DNA from: Rhyacophila brunnea
Lineage: Eukaryota > Arthropoda > Insecta > Trichoptera > Rhyacophilidae
Length of the DNA stretch: 64,000 bases
Direction of reading: 5' to 3'
Assembly (NCBI GenBank): GCA_022495005.1
Contig: JAGYXB010000613.1
Span: 1-64,000, forward strand
Under the pieces are notes generated by a model. That model saw only the letters and a program-made list of their open reading frames with translations. It was not told the origin of the DNA and ran no database searches. This document shows positions 36,261 through 46,325 of the stretch, piece by piece. Position 1 is the stretch's first letter; every line of letters begins with the position of its first letter. Position numbers and translations under genes: made by a program.

Positions 36261-36344
36261 AGTACTTATTCCACTTTTATTAAATAGATTAGGACCGGTT
36301 TCGTCCGCCTCAGAGGGACATTTTCAACTAGTTGAAAATGTCCC
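36261..36344. repeat. Terminal segment with hammerhead-like core and 30-bp palindrome
   Basis: AGTACTTATTCC, then GACCGGTTTCGTCCGCCTCA at 36292 onwards, then a perfect 30-base palindrome at 36315-36344 centred on AACTAGTT. The first part is shared with 19298-19360. On the minus strand it reads TTGAAAATGTCC, CTCTGAGGC, GGACGAAAC, CGGTC: close to a hammerhead ribozyme (CTGANGA, stem II GTCC/GGAC, GAAAC, a palindromic ACCGGT stem III and a GTC cleavage triplet) with two changes in the CTGANGA box. Penelope-like elements are known to carry such ribozymes. It is antisense to the endonuclease frame, which weakens the case. Confidence 0.4.
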
Positions 36345-36698
36345 TATGTATATCGCCATGTATTGTGAAAATATGTAAAAATATTTATATGAAGAAGAAA
36401 AAGAGCCTATGGGACTAATTTACATTCTCCTTCTTGGGCCCCCCCCAATAATAATTCCTGGGTGCGCCACTGGTTTAAACACAATATAAAGTATCCTCCA
36501 CGTAACTTTGCAATTGCACACAGTGACAAGATTAGTGTGTAATACCTACGCACTCCGTTTCAGTGTATGTTTCAATTACAGTACCCTTTCAGGACGTCGC
36601 AGTCCAATTGGCTTGAAGAAAGTGTAAGCCATGTTGAGTCACTTGAGGCATCCGTAGCGTGTTGGAACCAGGTCCCACTTCACATCTTCGCATACAAA

Positions 36699-36822
36699 CT
36701 CAGACACACGACACTGCAGTTTGCGTGCGTCGACGCAGGTTTTACTCGATTCCAAATACATCCGATTAAAATCTAAATCTTAGTATTTTTAGCCGCTAAC
36801 TGCAGTATCGTGTGTCTGAGCC
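36699..36822. repeat. Foldback element with CTCAGACACACGA ends
   Basis: CTCAGACACACGACACTGCA at 36699 is inverted as TGCAGTATCGTGTGTCTGAG at the other side, with an inner TTTGCG/CGCTAA pair. The arms are about 26 bp. The outer string resembles the ends of 45644-45889 and 46326-46643, which also contain TCAGAC. Confidence 0.65.
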
Positions 36823-36930
36823 CTTAGATGTGACGAGACGATGCATGGTCCGCATTGTTATGAAACATTTGTTCTACACGAACCTCTGCCAACTGTTGCT
36901 TTCAGCTTTCGTAAGGTGACATGATTCACT

Positions 36931-37072
36931 ACTGGTGGCGTGCGGTGACTTTTTCTAGTGAGCACTCTGTTAGGTAAAATATATACCTATACTCCTTACA
37001 AAAAAAATACATATTATCAACGCACACTATTCTGTCTAGCATATCTGGGGATGCTTTGTATCTACAGCTATA
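36931..37072 (+). repeat. Short hAT-type remnant
   Basis: TGGTGGCGTGCGGTGA followed by TTTTTCTAGTGAGCACTCTG at the left and GGGGATGCTTTGTATCTACA at the right resemble the two ends of 42715-43391 (CAGTGACGTGTGGTGAGATT; GGGAATGCTCCGCATCCATA). The last bases of the right terminus and a target duplication are missing. Confidence 0.5.
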
Positions 37073-37236
37073 AATAGAGCTGACGACTGCTCGCTACAAC
37101 CATCAGTGTGTACCATAGAACAGACTGCATTTTTGGTGTTCTGAATGAGTGCTACTGGGAGTTACGAGACCAAACCCATGACGCTGTCTTTATCGACAAT
37201 TATATCGAGGATATTCAACAGACAAACGATGCATAT

Positions 37237-37882
37237 GTTACGCCGAATGTGCGAAATTGACTATTACATGAAATGGGCAAAATTTTGGCTAATTCATGTA
37301 ATAGTCAATCCCGTTGCCTTATTCATGAATTAGGTAAATTATCTGCAGAGTACGTGAATTCGCCAGGGTATGGAATTCTTAAACTGTTAACATGACAGTA
37401 GAAAAAGTAAATTTAATACGGATGGTTTTATTAGTTATAATTGGACATAATATAATATTACTATTATTAGGTTAGGTTGGGTTAGGTTATGTTGGGTTTT
37501 GTAATTCTGAATTCAACTGAATGTCCATTTTGAGGTTAGCTAACAAGTATCAACAAACTATCACAAACATACAATCGACCATTGCACAATTGATACCACC
37601 GGAGCGCGACCATCTATTTTGACCATAGATAATAAACGTAAATTTTGACCAATGCATGAGCATTTGACACATTTAGTTTAGTTGCAAAAAACACCACCGT
37701 AGCGTTACTATCTAATTTGTCCAATGCATGAACTAGGCAGAAAAATTACTGCCGAACTCACGCACTCGGCAGATATTTTGTTAAATGCATGAATAAGGCA
37801 ACAAACAGGCTTGCATTTTTCATGATTTAGGCAAAATTTTGCCCATTTCATGTAAATGTCAATTTCGCACATTCGGCGTAAC
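37237..37882. mobile_element. DNA element with inverted repeats of about 130 bp
   Basis: GTTACGCCGAATGTGCGAAA then TTGAC, GAAATGGGCAAAATTTTG and TTGCCTTATTCATGAATTAG on the left are inverted on the right with moderate divergence, ending GGCGTAAC. The mirrored peptides translated from 37145-37333 (plus) and 37708-37932 (minus) result from the inverted repeat and are not genes. The 370-bp centre contains a TTAGGTTAGGTTGGGTTAGG tract. No target duplication could be fixed. Confidence 0.8.
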
Positions 37883-38182
37883 ACATAGGTGCATGACAAT
37901 CTGTCTCGCGACGGAAAGAACATCCGATTCACATCACTGTCATAACAAATACAGCCCGTTAGGACTGGGGGGGCAGGATTTAGCCAAATCGAGCGGGGTA
38001 CAGGTAAACGATTATGAATTCAACCGAAATCAGTGTAACGTATACGGATGGGTTAAGTTCAGAGGTGAATCTGACACGATTCGCCCGCAGCAATATCGAC
38101 AGCGATCAAGCGATAGAATAACACTATCTATGCTCATCAAACCCATTAACAAAATCGTCACATTATCCGTGTTATATAATAA

Positions 38183-38204
38183 ATAATAATAATAATAATA
38201 TTAT
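38183..38204. repeat. (AAT)n microsatellite
   Basis: AATAATAATAATAATAATA run of seven to eight units in an intergenic or intronic position. Confidence 0.8.
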
Positions 38205-38209
38205 CTTTA

Positions 38210-38990
38210 TCCGTTCGTCCATCGAAGAAGTCAAACTCGCCGGATGAGATAAACAATCAAAATTAAAATTCGAAATTTGAACACACGCGTTAAAAAAAAC
38301 CTACCGATAGATAGCGCGCGATAAAGCGCGGGCCATTTATTATGGTATGAAAAATATATTTAAAAAAAAAACAAACAAAAAAACTTGAAGCAAGGCTGTT
38401 TATTATACACTATGGTCCGTGAGAACATATTATTTTTTAACATAGAAGCACAAAACATTTTAATACTATCTGAACACAGCTTGGGACAAGCCCATGTCAA
38501 GGTGGTGAATCGAATTTAAAGTGTGCGTCGAACAGCGGTACTAAAACTTTTATTTTTAAGTGGCGTATTGATCGATTGTATAAGGAACACACCATTTTAT
38601 CAATTACTCATGGCAGGCTTGTGTTGTGCGATTTTAGCTCATATACCTAGATATAAAAAAGATTAGGTACACTATATTAATTTTATTATAACTAAGCTAC
38701 ATTGAAATGGTGAATACTGCAGCATCATTGACACCAAACATGAAAGGAATATAACTATATACGATTCCTTGAAAATATAATATAATAGTATGTATATTTC
38801 TGTGGATAATAAAACATATATTTTTTTAATTTAATTTAAAGAATGTAACATGAAGTATGTTTAAAAATCATATCAAACGAAATACGTATTATAGACACGA
38901 AAGCGGCAATCGTATGTCTTTTTTGCTCATACTATTTTGTAATTTTAAACTATACATAGAAAGTATTTCGTGTTTGATTCGCTAGGTATT
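38210..38990. other. AT-rich stretch, nothing recognised
   Basis: Apart from a short GATAGATAGCGCGCGATAAA-like CpG patch at 38306-38332 I see no structured feature here. Confidence 0.45.
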
Positions 38991-39004
38991 AAAAAGTCAG
39001 TCAA

Positions 39005-39170
39005 AGCTCACTTGATAGCGTGGACGAGAGTGAGAACGAGAGACTTGGGTATCTGCTCCTGAGACATTCCCAGGCGTAAACAACTGCTGATGCTTCACGT
39101 CCAAACGTGGGGCCCCGTGATACGCTCGATTAAGGCCGAGTGTGGTGCGGGGCGGATTGGTTTGGAGGGT
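39005..39170 (+). repeat. Dispersed repeat family H, copy 2
   Basis: Longest copy of this family. It includes GAGACTTGGGTATCTGCTCC, TGAGACATTCCCAGGCGTAA, GCTTCACGTCCAAACGTGGG and CGCTCGATTAAGGCC. The first half matches the minus strand at 52535-52600, the second half 28255-28345. The frame 38997-39227 on the minus strand is incidental. Confidence 0.55.
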
Positions 39171-39239
39171 CCATGTTGTGTTAGTCAAGCTTAGATGCCG
39201 GCTGCGCATTTTTGTCATATAGTACAATAATTAACTAAA

Positions 39240-40020
39240 ACACCAAAAGAAAAAGCATTTCATACTAAAACTAGGGGTATAGATTTAAAATTTAAATAAG
39301 TTACATAGTCCCATTATCAAGAACTAATTGAGGAACTGGATTTAAAAAAAAAAGAATTATTATGATGAAACTTTTTATCACAAATCCCCGAGTAACCCTC
39401 GAGACGTATGTTGAGGAACATGGTTTATATAATAATAATATAATGGGTTACCTATCGATATTGATAAATGAAAATGTACTATTTTTTTTTTTTGCTACAT
39501 GGCTGTCAATAAAACACAAACGCCATGGCGTTCTATTGTTATATCGCGATGTTACAAAATTTGGCCGTCGGTCTTCCTGGATACAATGAACCATGTGAGA
39601 AGAAAAATAAGAAAATAAACTATGTTATTATTATGTATTGTTAATACACAAATTATAATATTGGAAATCACAATAATTGTTCAGAGGACGGCCGGCCTAA
39701 GCTTAAAAGCTCTGTGCCCAAAAATAAAGACAATGGCTAGCAAAAACATGGTTTTACTTAAGAGGTGGTTTCGAGGTCATTATTTTTAAAACAATGCTAT
39801 CACAACCCTCTGGGAATTATATAACAGACAAGATAGTATACAATATAATAAAAAAATATCTATTACCGGCAGAGAATTTGCACACTTTGTATGGTACCTA
39901 GCTCGTGAGTTTGACCTTCATAGGTACTGCTGTTTCCATGCATGGGATTCCGAACTGGGGCTTTGGGAAGTTCCACCGGGAAAGTTTTCTAATGACGCTT
40001 TATACTTATGTTGGTTAGAA
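39240..40020. other. No recognised gene
   Basis: A 75-residue plus-strand frame (39362-39589) has no known motif. No RNA gene or defined repeat was found. Confidence 0.45.
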
Positions 40021-40027
40021 TATAGGA

Positions 40028-40250
40028 CGTTTTATAACTTTGCAATTTTTCATACATTCATATGCCTCTTTACCTGATAACCTCGAATAAAATTAGATCA
40101 AAATGATAGTCACTTGTATTAATATAATATTATGTAGTAATAACAACAACAAAAAATACTTAGATAATAATATAATATCTAAAAATATATATTTTTAGAA
40201 TATATTACATCATTTTCATCCTATAGCCGGAGTGCAGTTATGAAGTGGCA
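40028..40250 (+). repeat. Dispersed repeat family D, copy 3
   Basis: Uninterrupted relative of 29245-29785 and of 11572-11800 (inverted). It starts TTTTATAACTTTGCA, has CCTCTTTACCTGATAACCTC, a TCACTTGTATTAATATAATA segment and TTTTTAGAATATATTACATC, and ends GGAGTGCAGTTATGAAGTGG. It serves as the reference that reveals the insertion in copy 2. Confidence 0.75.
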
Positions 40251-40580
40251 ACTGTACAGCACAATATAATATGATCAGTGCCGAATTGAAGAATTTTAAT
40301 TGTAACATGAGAATTTCTACCGGTTTATTAACAGGATTGTTCCATTTATACATGCCGCTATACTAATGGTAGGTTTTATTATGCATGATCAAGATGCAAA
40401 AATAACAACTGAAAATGCAACACGAGTCTCCTCAATTATAAATGCAGTTAATTTCAATAAAGTTACCTTCTAACGTTTGTCGATTTTAAGCGTGGAGGCA
40501 GCTGCTTCCTCCTTTGCCTCAAGATTTTTTTTACAGATTTATTTAATATATATTTAAGGCACTTGAAGTCCCATTAATTG

Positions 40581-40640
40581 AGAGGCTGTAGCGCAGTGTA
40601 GCCCTATTGGGGGAGGGGGGGAAGGTTCGATTGTGATCTA
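40581..40640 (+). repeat. tRNA-like SINE head
   Basis: AGAGGCTGTAGCGCAGTGTA resembles an A-box (TRGCnnAGTnG) and GAAGGTTCGATTGT a B-box, 30 to 35 bases apart as in tRNA promoters. There is no matching acceptor stem, and a run of G lies between. Probably a decayed tRNA-derived SINE. Confidence 0.4.
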
Positions 40641-40660
40641 ATAAATGACAACCTTTAGAA

Positions 40661-40876
40661 ATGCTCCGTTGTCTTCATAGAGACTTGAACGTAGAAACCA
40701 TTTACGACCACGTCTTGAAACTTTCTAAAAAAACTCTACAGCTCCATGACAGCAGACTTCCCAAACCAGTCGATCAAAGATCTAAACAATTACGATCCAG
40801 CAATCCTCACCGAATTTCCGAGACCACGAGCAATACTGATCTTAAAGTCTTAGTTTATATTTTTTCCCTACAATAG
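40661..40876 (+). pseudogene. LINE (Jockey-like) RT C-terminal remnant
   Basis: MLRCLHRDLNVETIYDHVLK then LSKKTLQLHDSRLPKPVDQR follows the pattern H-x-D-L-x-x-x-T-(I/V)-x-x-x-(I/V)-x-K-(L/Y)-x-x-K with a following basic LH-x-x-R/N-P segment that ends many Jockey-clade polyproteins in insects. A pyrimidine-rich stretch (41000-41020) and duplicated GGCCATTTGG strings (40893 and 41104) follow. No reverse-transcriptase catalytic block is present. The call rests on one short motif. Confidence 0.45.
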
Positions 40877-41279
40877 GAGACAAAAAAGGGGCCATTTGGT
40901 AGCCTCTTCATCTACAGATATAAAAAAATAAAATACTCCGCAGTGCTGACTCAGTCAATTCTAAGGAGAAACCACTGTATATCCCCTATTTTTCCCAGCT
41001 CTTTTTCTTTTCCATTTTTTCCCTTCAGACCCACGACGAAGAGGTATGCGCTCTTCATTAATAGGTACACAAACGCGAATACTACAGATGACGAGGATAA
41101 AAGGCCATTTGGCCTTGGTGTCTCATATTATACCGATATATATATATATATGAATTGCTCCGTTGTCGTCCATCCATATCCACACTGTATACAACGCTCT
41201 GACGCGTCTGTCACAATAAGAAGTCGCACTAGACTTCAAGAGTCTACAAGGTACGAAAATCACAATAATAATAAATGAT

Positions 41280-42690
41280 TGTATATTTTTGATAACTCTC
41301 CTCCCGGCACAAGATTAGATCTCACGACTAATAAATATTCGTGGTTAATAAATATTTAATGTTTATTGAGCGGAGCGGCTTGCCAACAATCGATATAATC
41401 GGTAATGTAGCAATGGGAAGCTCCGGGCAATCAATAATGAAGATATGTTGGTATGAAATAATGATAGATCACGGAAATACCAGTTATATTAAGAATTAGG
41501 CACCAAACCTGAATGTAAGTAAGCATAGACAGGCTTACATGGGCTTACTACAATAATTATATTAATATTATCGAACCCTCCCGAATCCCGATCGTCTGCG
41601 GCGATTGCCCCCAATCTTAAAATGTCATTTTGGATCGTTCCCTAGAATCGTGGCCCAACGAATGCTAGAACTATCACGTACATATTTATCTATTCACGGC
41701 CCCGTCGCTCGCCCTATAATACCCCTAATACTAAATATAAAATTTCCCAAGTTTCAGTGTTAAACGATTAGAATCGCAGACGCTTGTAAAATCTTCAATT
41801 AAACCATAACATGTTATGGTCCGTCCGCTCGTTCCAACTAGCTGCACCATCGATTTGTTTGAAGCCATTAGCCAATGACGGTGGCAACTGTGTTGCCAGC
41901 TGTCATTTTCAAAAATAAACCAGAGAGGGTAAGAAAATAGGCCTCATGACAATAAAATGCTAAATTTTTCAAAATTTAAAAAGCATAAGTAGGTACCTAC
42001 AAACTATCATTTCAAAAAAATAAAAAAACATCATTTTTACAAGAACAAAGATCGAAAAAGAATTAAGAAATTTGATCGTCATTTTGTATATAGGTAACAT
42101 TTAGTGTATTACAATAATTTCATAATTCATTATACACGTATATAATCGTATAAATATAAATGTAATCAGTAATCACTAATCAGAGTCTTTATAATGGTCC
42201 TGACTCGCAATGACAGATGCGAGATTCTTTCCCGCCCTTTTTTGACAGACTGTAGTTTCCCGCCTCGATTCAACACACTTTAACAGCTGACTGCAGCTGG
42301 AGTGAAAGAGACCGCATAAAAAGCTGAATGAGACAGATTGTTTGCCGATTAGACTGAAAAGAATACCGTCTGAGAAATCTCGCTTCGATAACATTTTTAT
42401 GCAACAAAGATACCTGTATGCAAGTATTCCGACAGATATTATCAATCAATTTCCGCAGCCCTAAAAATAATGTTTCGACTTTGGCCAACACTTGATGTTA
42501 ATTGATGAACAACGCTCATACACGACCCATTTCATGGAGACGAATTTTAATGTCATGTAGAATTTTATAAACATTCGTACATAGGTATCGATTCTCGTTG
42601 CACCTACTTTTTCAATACAAAATATATGAACACGAACTTGCAATAAATTTTGTACATTTGCAAATTCCAAATCATAGCAGAAATAAAGTG
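41280..42690. other. No recognised gene
   Basis: The patch 41570-41720 is GC-richer, and overlapping minus-strand frames run through 42176-42670, but no domain is recognisable and no splice-bounded exon stands out. Confidence 0.4.
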
Positions 42691-42714
42691 TACATATTGT
42701 GTTAATCAGTTAAT

Positions 42715-43391
42715 CAGTGACGTGTGGTGAGATTTTGTTCGTGGGCATGCTGTTGGAAAAATCCATACACATCCATTATTTATGACAAATTACCAGCACT
42801 CCTGAACTTTGTGGGTTCCATTTGTGAAATAAAGCTATATTAAGTTATATTATCATTAAATTTGTGAGACACAAAGTCAAAATGAACGTTTGTCACAAAT
42901 ACAATCACAATTTACAACATCTGCGTGTGTTAGAAGCAGGGTACTGAAATAGCTAACGGGTGTGGAGTAACAGGCAACCGATCTCGAGTGTGGGAGAATA
43001 TGGGATAAACTTAAAACAGGTGTAAAGAATACGCTTATCCTTCGATCTGACAACTGCTTTCGGTTTATGCATTGACGCTCATTCAATATTGGCATACATA
43101 TTTGAAGGTTGCAACACACACTATCGCACGTCTATAATGCGTGGTTCATTTTCGTAGGACAAATTCAAAACCCTGTGTCAAAATATAGTGTATTGGGGAA
43201 TAGCTAATCGGAATTCTATTTATTAATCTGTTCTGTGGTTAGAAGAAATATAGTGAAATCAAAAAATACATCATCAGATTTCACAGTAAGTAGATACCTA
43301 CATACAATTATTGCTTTACTATGTTTACTGAGTACACACCTATTTCTGGGAATGCTCCGCATCCATAGCATCTATGAACCGCACGCCACTT
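42715..43391. mobile_element. hAT-type element with decayed target duplication
   Basis: Left end CAGTGACGTGTGGTGAGATT; right end is the complement of AAGTGGCGTGCGGTTCATAG, with the terminal G changed. Right flank GTGTTAAC (43392-43399) matches GTGTTAAT at 42699-42706, but eight extra bases CAGTTAAT stand between that and the left end. Fragments of the same family are at 7543-7600 and 36931-37072. No transposase frame is seen. Confidence 0.6.
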
Positions 43392-43947
43392 GTGTTAACC
43401 CACGTTTTCAAGTCCGCAAAACATTGGCGTAGTTTATTCAATGACTTTTATTATTTTTATTGTTATTAATTTCACTAGAAAAAAATACTTCTACGGACTT
43501 GGAAATATCTTATTAAACAAGTTATGTCTACGTTCTACAATCTACATTGATAGTTACTCATCATTATGGAAAAGTATTGATTGCATATCAATGGGTTAAT
43601 GGTTTAAAAATAATAGGTTGCAATTGCCATTGCATTTTTATATTGTTATGGAATTAGCTACCTAAACATTTGCGGTTATAATCTTTATAATTTATAACAA
43701 CGTGCCACTCATTAAGTTGGTAGGACTTGCGTACTTAGAATATTTTTTAGTGAAACATTATCACTTGATTCATTTCATTCGCTCTAACTTTGTTGAAATT
43801 GAGGCTATTTGTTCGTACAAGAAACAATTCTTCATCCCATTCCTATCTTTTCATAAAGAAAAATCAAGTTCTAGAATTGCTATCAGTTGCCAGTGGTTTA
43901 AGAGTGTCAAGTTTAAGTTTTTATTCGTCACGGCAAGTTCTAATGTA

Positions 43948-44626
43948 CAGTAAACTCCCGATTATCGGTTTGCGGATTATCCGTGCGTGTTTTTTTTTTA
44001 AATCGCTCGCTTTCGTAAACATGAACCTCGGTTAAGCGTCAATTACATTAAGCTACTTTACGAGCTGTTTGTTGGCGAATTTAAAAGTGGGCGATTCAGC
44101 TACTGCGATTGTGATGATGACACACAAAACTTTCCATTCGCTGAGAAGCCACAAGCCAGCGACTATTTTGACAGAACGTAGATCGTTTTTTTACCGGGAG
44201 GTTGCTACTGCGCTCTACTGCGCAGACGCAGTAGGCCCACACGCCGGCGTGTAGCGTGTAAAGTTGACCGGCTTTCAACTTTTCTCGGTAGAGTGTTTAC
44301 AATCTGCTTGTTCGATGATTACACTGGGCGACATTACAGGCAGATTGTAAATTCCCCAACAAACAGCTTTTAAAGTAGCTCAATGTAATTGACGCTTTGG
44401 GAAAATTCTAAATTAGAATGATTCCTGGAAACAAACCAAAATCACAGATTTGTTTTAATAAATAATGAGTGTACAACATGTTAAAATAGTTGTCTACTAG
44501 TTGTCTACTAGTTGTTTAGAAATGTATGTAGTATTTTAAAAAGAAAAAACCATAGCTCGGATTATCCATGTTTTCCGTTTATCCGTGCAACCTCTCCCCA
44601 CCATGAACCAGGATAATCGGGAGCTC
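43948..44626. mobile_element. Pogo/Tigger-like non-autonomous element
   Basis: The left end CAGTAAACTCCCGATTATCG then GTTTGCGGATTATCCGTG and the right end CGGATAA...CCAGGATAATCGGGAGCTC are inverted relatives and sit between TA dinucleotides (43946-43947 and 44627-44628). CTCCCGATTATC with a following GGATTATCCG is characteristic of pogo/Tigger elements of the Tc1/mariner superfamily. The right end lacks about four bases near the tip. No transposase frame is present; a second foldback structure is nested inside. Confidence 0.75.
44034..44397. repeat. Foldback structure inside the pogo-like element
   Basis: A 50-base arm starting AAGCGTCAATTACATTAAGC (44034-44083) is inverted at 44348-44397 with only a few changes. 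The 260-bp centre is GC-richer and holds CGCACGCCGGCGTG-like and GCGCAGACGCAGTAGG strings. It may be a later MITE insertion or an internal part of the host element; no target duplication is visible. Confidence 0.65.
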
Positions 44627-44639
44627 TAATGGCTAAAAT

Positions 44640-45620
44640 TATGGATTATAACGTGTAGTGATCTGAAATGAACGAATCTAGCACTAGGTACTAGGTACCG
44701 AATGAGATGAAAGATAATTCTGATTAATGTATCTATAGTCTAAGATTTCGAGACTTTTTTTACAATCCGTGAGACATATTTATGAGACATCTCACCATAA
44801 AACTAGGTTTATGTAAATCAATAAAATATTTTCATCATAAAATCAATTAAAAATATGTTTTTCTGACTTTGCTGCCCGGGTGATTCACATCCACCCTTGG
44901 CGCGTCCCTGTGAGTAGTAAGCAGTGCAAATTAATCTGCAATAGATAATGATTCACACCTAGTATTTTGTCAGATTCACTTACACACATTTAGAGAAGGC
45001 CAACAAATTATCAAAAACACTACTATAAATACACCTTTTGATGGTGAATGCCTACTCACGTGAGTAACCATTATATTTCTCAAAGTAACCAAAGTCAACT
45101 CCGTTACAATATAACAATGATAAAAACAATTATATTTATCCTTACTTGTTGATGTTCTCTGGACAGTGGTTACAGTTTTATACCTGCCCGTGGAGCAAAG
45201 AAAACGCGATATAACAATAATGACTAGAAGGTATGCTAGTAAGCAAGTATTGTGATTCCGAGAACATCGGTGCGGCTGTTTTTGATAATCGATCAGGGCA
45301 CTGCATCGCTCTTGGCTGCAGAATGCACCGCGATCATGTTGCGAAGACGCGTCACGATTTCGCAGGACGAAGGCCGACCGACTTCCCTTGCATCCAGACG
45401 GGAGTAGACATAGGTACCTACGGGCCACTGCGAGGAATGTGATCTCCGTAAAATGTTCACGCATTAGAACGTAGGAACAATCGAATGAATTTGTATAAGC
45501 TAGATACCTTATATTGATATCAAAATTATATGTTCCTAGAATTAAAAACTACTCTTTAATCTAAACTTTTTCTAGATTGGGATACATAAATATACCATAA
45601 GCGTTGTCAACATAATTACC
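44640..45620. other. No recognised gene
   Basis: A 162-residue minus-strand frame (44976-45464) is the longest here. Its composition (many Cys, Arg, Ser, scattered hydrophobics) and absence of any motif suggest a chance frame. The overlapping plus-strand frame 45233-45442 is equally unrecognisable. Confidence 0.4.
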
Positions 45621-45627
45621 GAAATTA

Positions 45628-45805
45628 TAGAAAATTACGTTAAGCCTCGGTTCAGACATGGCGGATTCCGCGCGGATCAAACGGTGCGCTTTGCATCCGC
45701 TAGCTTCTAATATTCGTAGAAAATTACGTTAAGCCTCGGTTCAGACATGGCGGATTCCGCGCGGATCAAACGGTGCGCTTTGCATCCGCTAGCTTCTAAT
45801 ATTCG
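45628..45805 (+). repeat. Perfect 89-bp tandem duplication at a MITE end
   Basis: Bases 45628-45716 and 45717-45805 are identical as far as I can read. The unit begins TAGAAAATTACGTTAAGCCT and ends AGCTTCTAATATTCG, so it includes flanking host DNA, the TTAA target and the left terminal inverted repeat of the element 45644-45889. Confidence 0.85.
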
Positions 45806-45889
45806 TCCACACTTGTCCGCGGCGGAGCTAGTACAAGTTGACTACGCGCGGTCCAATCCGCGCGGAATCCACGGTGTCTGAACCGAGCC
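45644..45889. mobile_element. Foldback/MITE flanked by TTAA, with duplicated left end
   Basis: Left end GCCTCGGTTCAGACA then GGATTCCGCGCGGAT; right end is the complement of GGCTCGGTTCAGACA then GGATTCCGCGCGGAT. TTAA flanks both sides (45640-45643 and 45890-45893), the target used by piggyBac-type elements, although a 3-bp TTA/TAA reading would fit Harbinger. The interior includes a second, shorter inverted pair TCCGC-GCGGA. It is non-coding. Confidence 0.75.
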
Positions 45890-46325
45890 TTAATCATAAG
45901 ATGTTATTGTATCGCCCCGCAGAATAACGTCATAATAATGTATGTATCTACATCATTGTACGTAAAGCCAAAATAACCAAATCGATGGCTCAATTCCAAT
46001 TAGTATCTAGTTATGTTAGCCATTATACCTATTCGTATATCACCCCTCGTCAGTTCCGTAAAATTACAACTCGAAAAAATTACTAGATAGTTGTCCTCGT
46101 AGGGCCGATATTTTTGTCACTTTTCTACAAGTCAGTTTAGGAGAGTCAAAACTTTAATCAGCCATTACTCAAGACTACTTTATTCCTAGTTGTAGTACTA
46201 TGGTACCGAGCCATCAAGATATTGGGATAATCAATCGTCTAGTCGTATTATCATACTTACAAGAAAATTTACTGTAAGTTAAATTAAACCGTGAGTAATT
46301 CTATTCTTTCAAATAATAAGTGTAA

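Larger units (their letters stand above)
33795..36472. mobile_element. Outer hAT-type element carrying two nested insertions
   Basis: The left end CAGTAGCGCACCCAGG and the right end CCTGGGTGCGCCACTG are inverted copies with one change, and the exact 8-bp GTTTAAAC flanks both (33787-33794 and 36473-36480). Just inside each end are long G or C runs followed by GGGCC blocks. The own sequence of the element (33795-34465, 35261 to about 35385, and after about 36345) has a very GC-rich patch at 34075-34160 and no recognisable transposase. Inserted in it are a second hAT (34466-35252) and a Penelope-type fragment (about 35386-36344). Small frames over the G/C runs, such as 33634-33855 minus, are not genes. 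Confidence 0.88.

Noticed and set aside
37145..37932. Frames with a shared RRMCEID-YMKWAKF peptide on opposite strands
   Set aside because: Explained by the long inverted repeats of the element 37237-37882.
44976..45464. 162-residue minus-strand frame, the longest in the window
   Set aside because: No domain, no second copy, no splice support; overlaps another equally featureless frame on the opposite strand.
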